DNA of 64,000 nt from JAMHWF01 sp964371405 (lineage in GTDB: Bacteria > Pseudomonadota > Gammaproteobacteria > Burkholderiales > Burkholderiaceae_C), in contig CAYJLV010000009.1 of the NCBI GenBank assembly GCA_964371405.1, positions 1 through 64,000 on the forward strand. Reading direction: 5' to 3'. The notes beneath the pieces were generated by a model. The model searched no databases and was not told the DNA's origin. It worked only from the letters and a program-made list of their open reading frames with translations. Shown in pieces: positions 63,335-64,000 of the stretch. Every line of letters begins with the position of its first letter. The stretch's first letter is position 1. The translations under genes and the position numbers were made by a program.

Positions 63335-63991
63335 TCAGCCCGCGCCGCCCTTGCGCATCACGACGTGCAGCGCGCGCTCGGTGGCGCAGCGCTCGACGAC
63401 GCGGAATCCGAGCGCCGGCAGATCGATGCCCGCCAGCAGCGCCTCGCCGCGGCCGAGCAGCGTCGGCGCGATGGCGACGTGCATCTCGTCGACGAGGCCG
63501 GCCTGCAGGTATTGGCGCACCGTCGCGACGCCGCCGCCCAGCCGCACGTCGCGCCCAGCGGCAGCGGCGCGGGCGTGCGCGAGGGCCTCGTCGATGCCGC
63601 CGGTGACGAAATGGAAGGTCGTGCCGCCCTTCATCTCGAGCGGCGCGCGTGCGTGGTGCGTCAGCAGGAAGACGGGCACGCCGTAGGGCGGCGTTTCGCC
63701 CCACCAGCCCTTCCAGGTGTCGTCGGGCCAGGGCCCGCGCACCGGGCCGAACATGTTGCGCCCGAGGATCCACGCGCCGATGCCGTCGACGCTGCGCCGC
63801 ATGTAGTCGTCGTCGGCGCCGGTGGTGCCGCCGTCCAGGCCCAGCACGCGCCGGCGGAAGGTCTGCGTCGGCAGCACCCATTCGTGCAGCGTCGCGCCGC
63901 CTTGTCCCAGCGGGTGCTGCAGGCTTTGTTCGGGGCCGGCGCCGTAGCCGTCGGCCGAGATCGAGAACGCCATCACCTTGAGCCCGGACAT
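63335..63991 (-). CDS. DHFR-fold reductase, RibD C-terminal-like
   Basis: 218 residues. KVMAFSISADGYGAGPEQSL at the N-terminus, IGAWILGRNMFGPVRGPWPD (nucleotide loop), VFLLTHHARAPLEMKGGTTF, and DVRLGGGVATVRQYLQAGLV with LHVVMRKG at the end match the RibD_C/YwjB-type dihydrofolate reductase family. These NADPH proteins are mostly uncharacterised. The start ATG 63991 is 9 bases from the window end, so its promoter is not visible. Confidence 0.88.
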   Translation of the reverse strand: MSGLKVMAFSISADGYGAGPEQSLQHPLGQGGATLHEWVLPTQTFRRRVLGLDGGTTGADDDYMRRSVDGIGAWILGRNMFGPVRGPWPDDTWKGWWGETPPYGVPVFLLTHHARAPLEMKGGTTFHFVTGGIDEALAHARAAAAGRDVRLGGGVATVRQYLQAGLVDEMHVAIAPTLLGRGEALLAGIDLPALGFRVVERCATERALHVVMRKGGAG

Positions 63992-64000
63992 GCGTCTGTC

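Overview
The window is a GC-rich (roughly 68-70 % by eye), densely coded stretch of a bacterial chromosome. The F-type ATP synthase operon order (atpI-B-E-F-H-A-G-D-C), the hemE-priA neighbourhood, LemA/TPM genes, a DUF2145 protein, a TRAP transporter, and recurring GC-rich intergenic hairpins with a CCCCCC(G/A)GGGGG core all point to a betaproteobacterium of the order Burkholderiales, probably near the Rubrivivax/Leptothrix/Comamonadaceae group. No rRNA, tRNA, CRISPR array, insertion sequence or integrase was seen.

Layout. 0-5.1 kb: the tail of an ABC-F ATPase (Uup type), then a leftward run of an unknown protein, a Wzz-type chain-length protein and an SLBB polysaccharide export protein. 5.2-8.9 kb: a cytochrome c' / cytochrome b561 divergent pair, a GNAT acetyltransferase, an HpcH/HpaI aldolase and an SMP-30 lactonase. 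9.0-16.6 kb: the complete nine-gene ATP synthase operon followed by a rhodanese. 16.6-18.6 kb: a leftward LemA-TPM-TPM operon. 18.7-26.9 kb: hemE, an unusual AT-rich spacer with DnaA-box-like sites, priA, an AEC permease, a PhoD phosphatase and the helicase rep. 27-28.9 kb: a lower-GC patch with DUF2798, DUF2267 and a secreted hydrolase. 28.9-36.4 kb: a thiamine-diphosphate enzyme, an OpgD-like glucan protein and a DctPQM TRAP transporter. 36.6-44.1 kb: an HD-domain protein convergent with PsiE, a fused indolepyruvate ferredoxin oxidoreductase, a DMT exporter with a small partner, and a class I aldolase.

44.2-54.2 kb is a patchwork of small secreted or unknown proteins, a SET-domain protein, an orphan sensor kinase, an EAL-CBS-GGDEF protein, an MgtE lacking its N domain, and a CYTH-CHAD gene broken by one extra base. 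54.2-58.4 kb is a leftward set: unknown exported protein, DUF2145 protein, OlsB-like N-acyltransferase, M14 peptidase and alpha/beta hydrolase; the last three form a tight operon of unassigned function. 58.5-64 kb has two tiny orphan genes, an AraC regulator divergent from a FixH-like lipoprotein/di-haem peroxidase pair, an MFS permease and a DHFR-fold reductase.

The best leads are: (1) the DnaA-box-like cluster between hemE and priA; (2) the OlsB/M14/hydrolase operon; (3) an HD protein resembling phosphonate oxygenases but lacking an expected ligand motif; (4) a G-substituted ghost copy at 46.1 kb, most likely a sequencing or assembly artefact that corrupts a gene end. I did not find a clear-cut new defence or mobile system.
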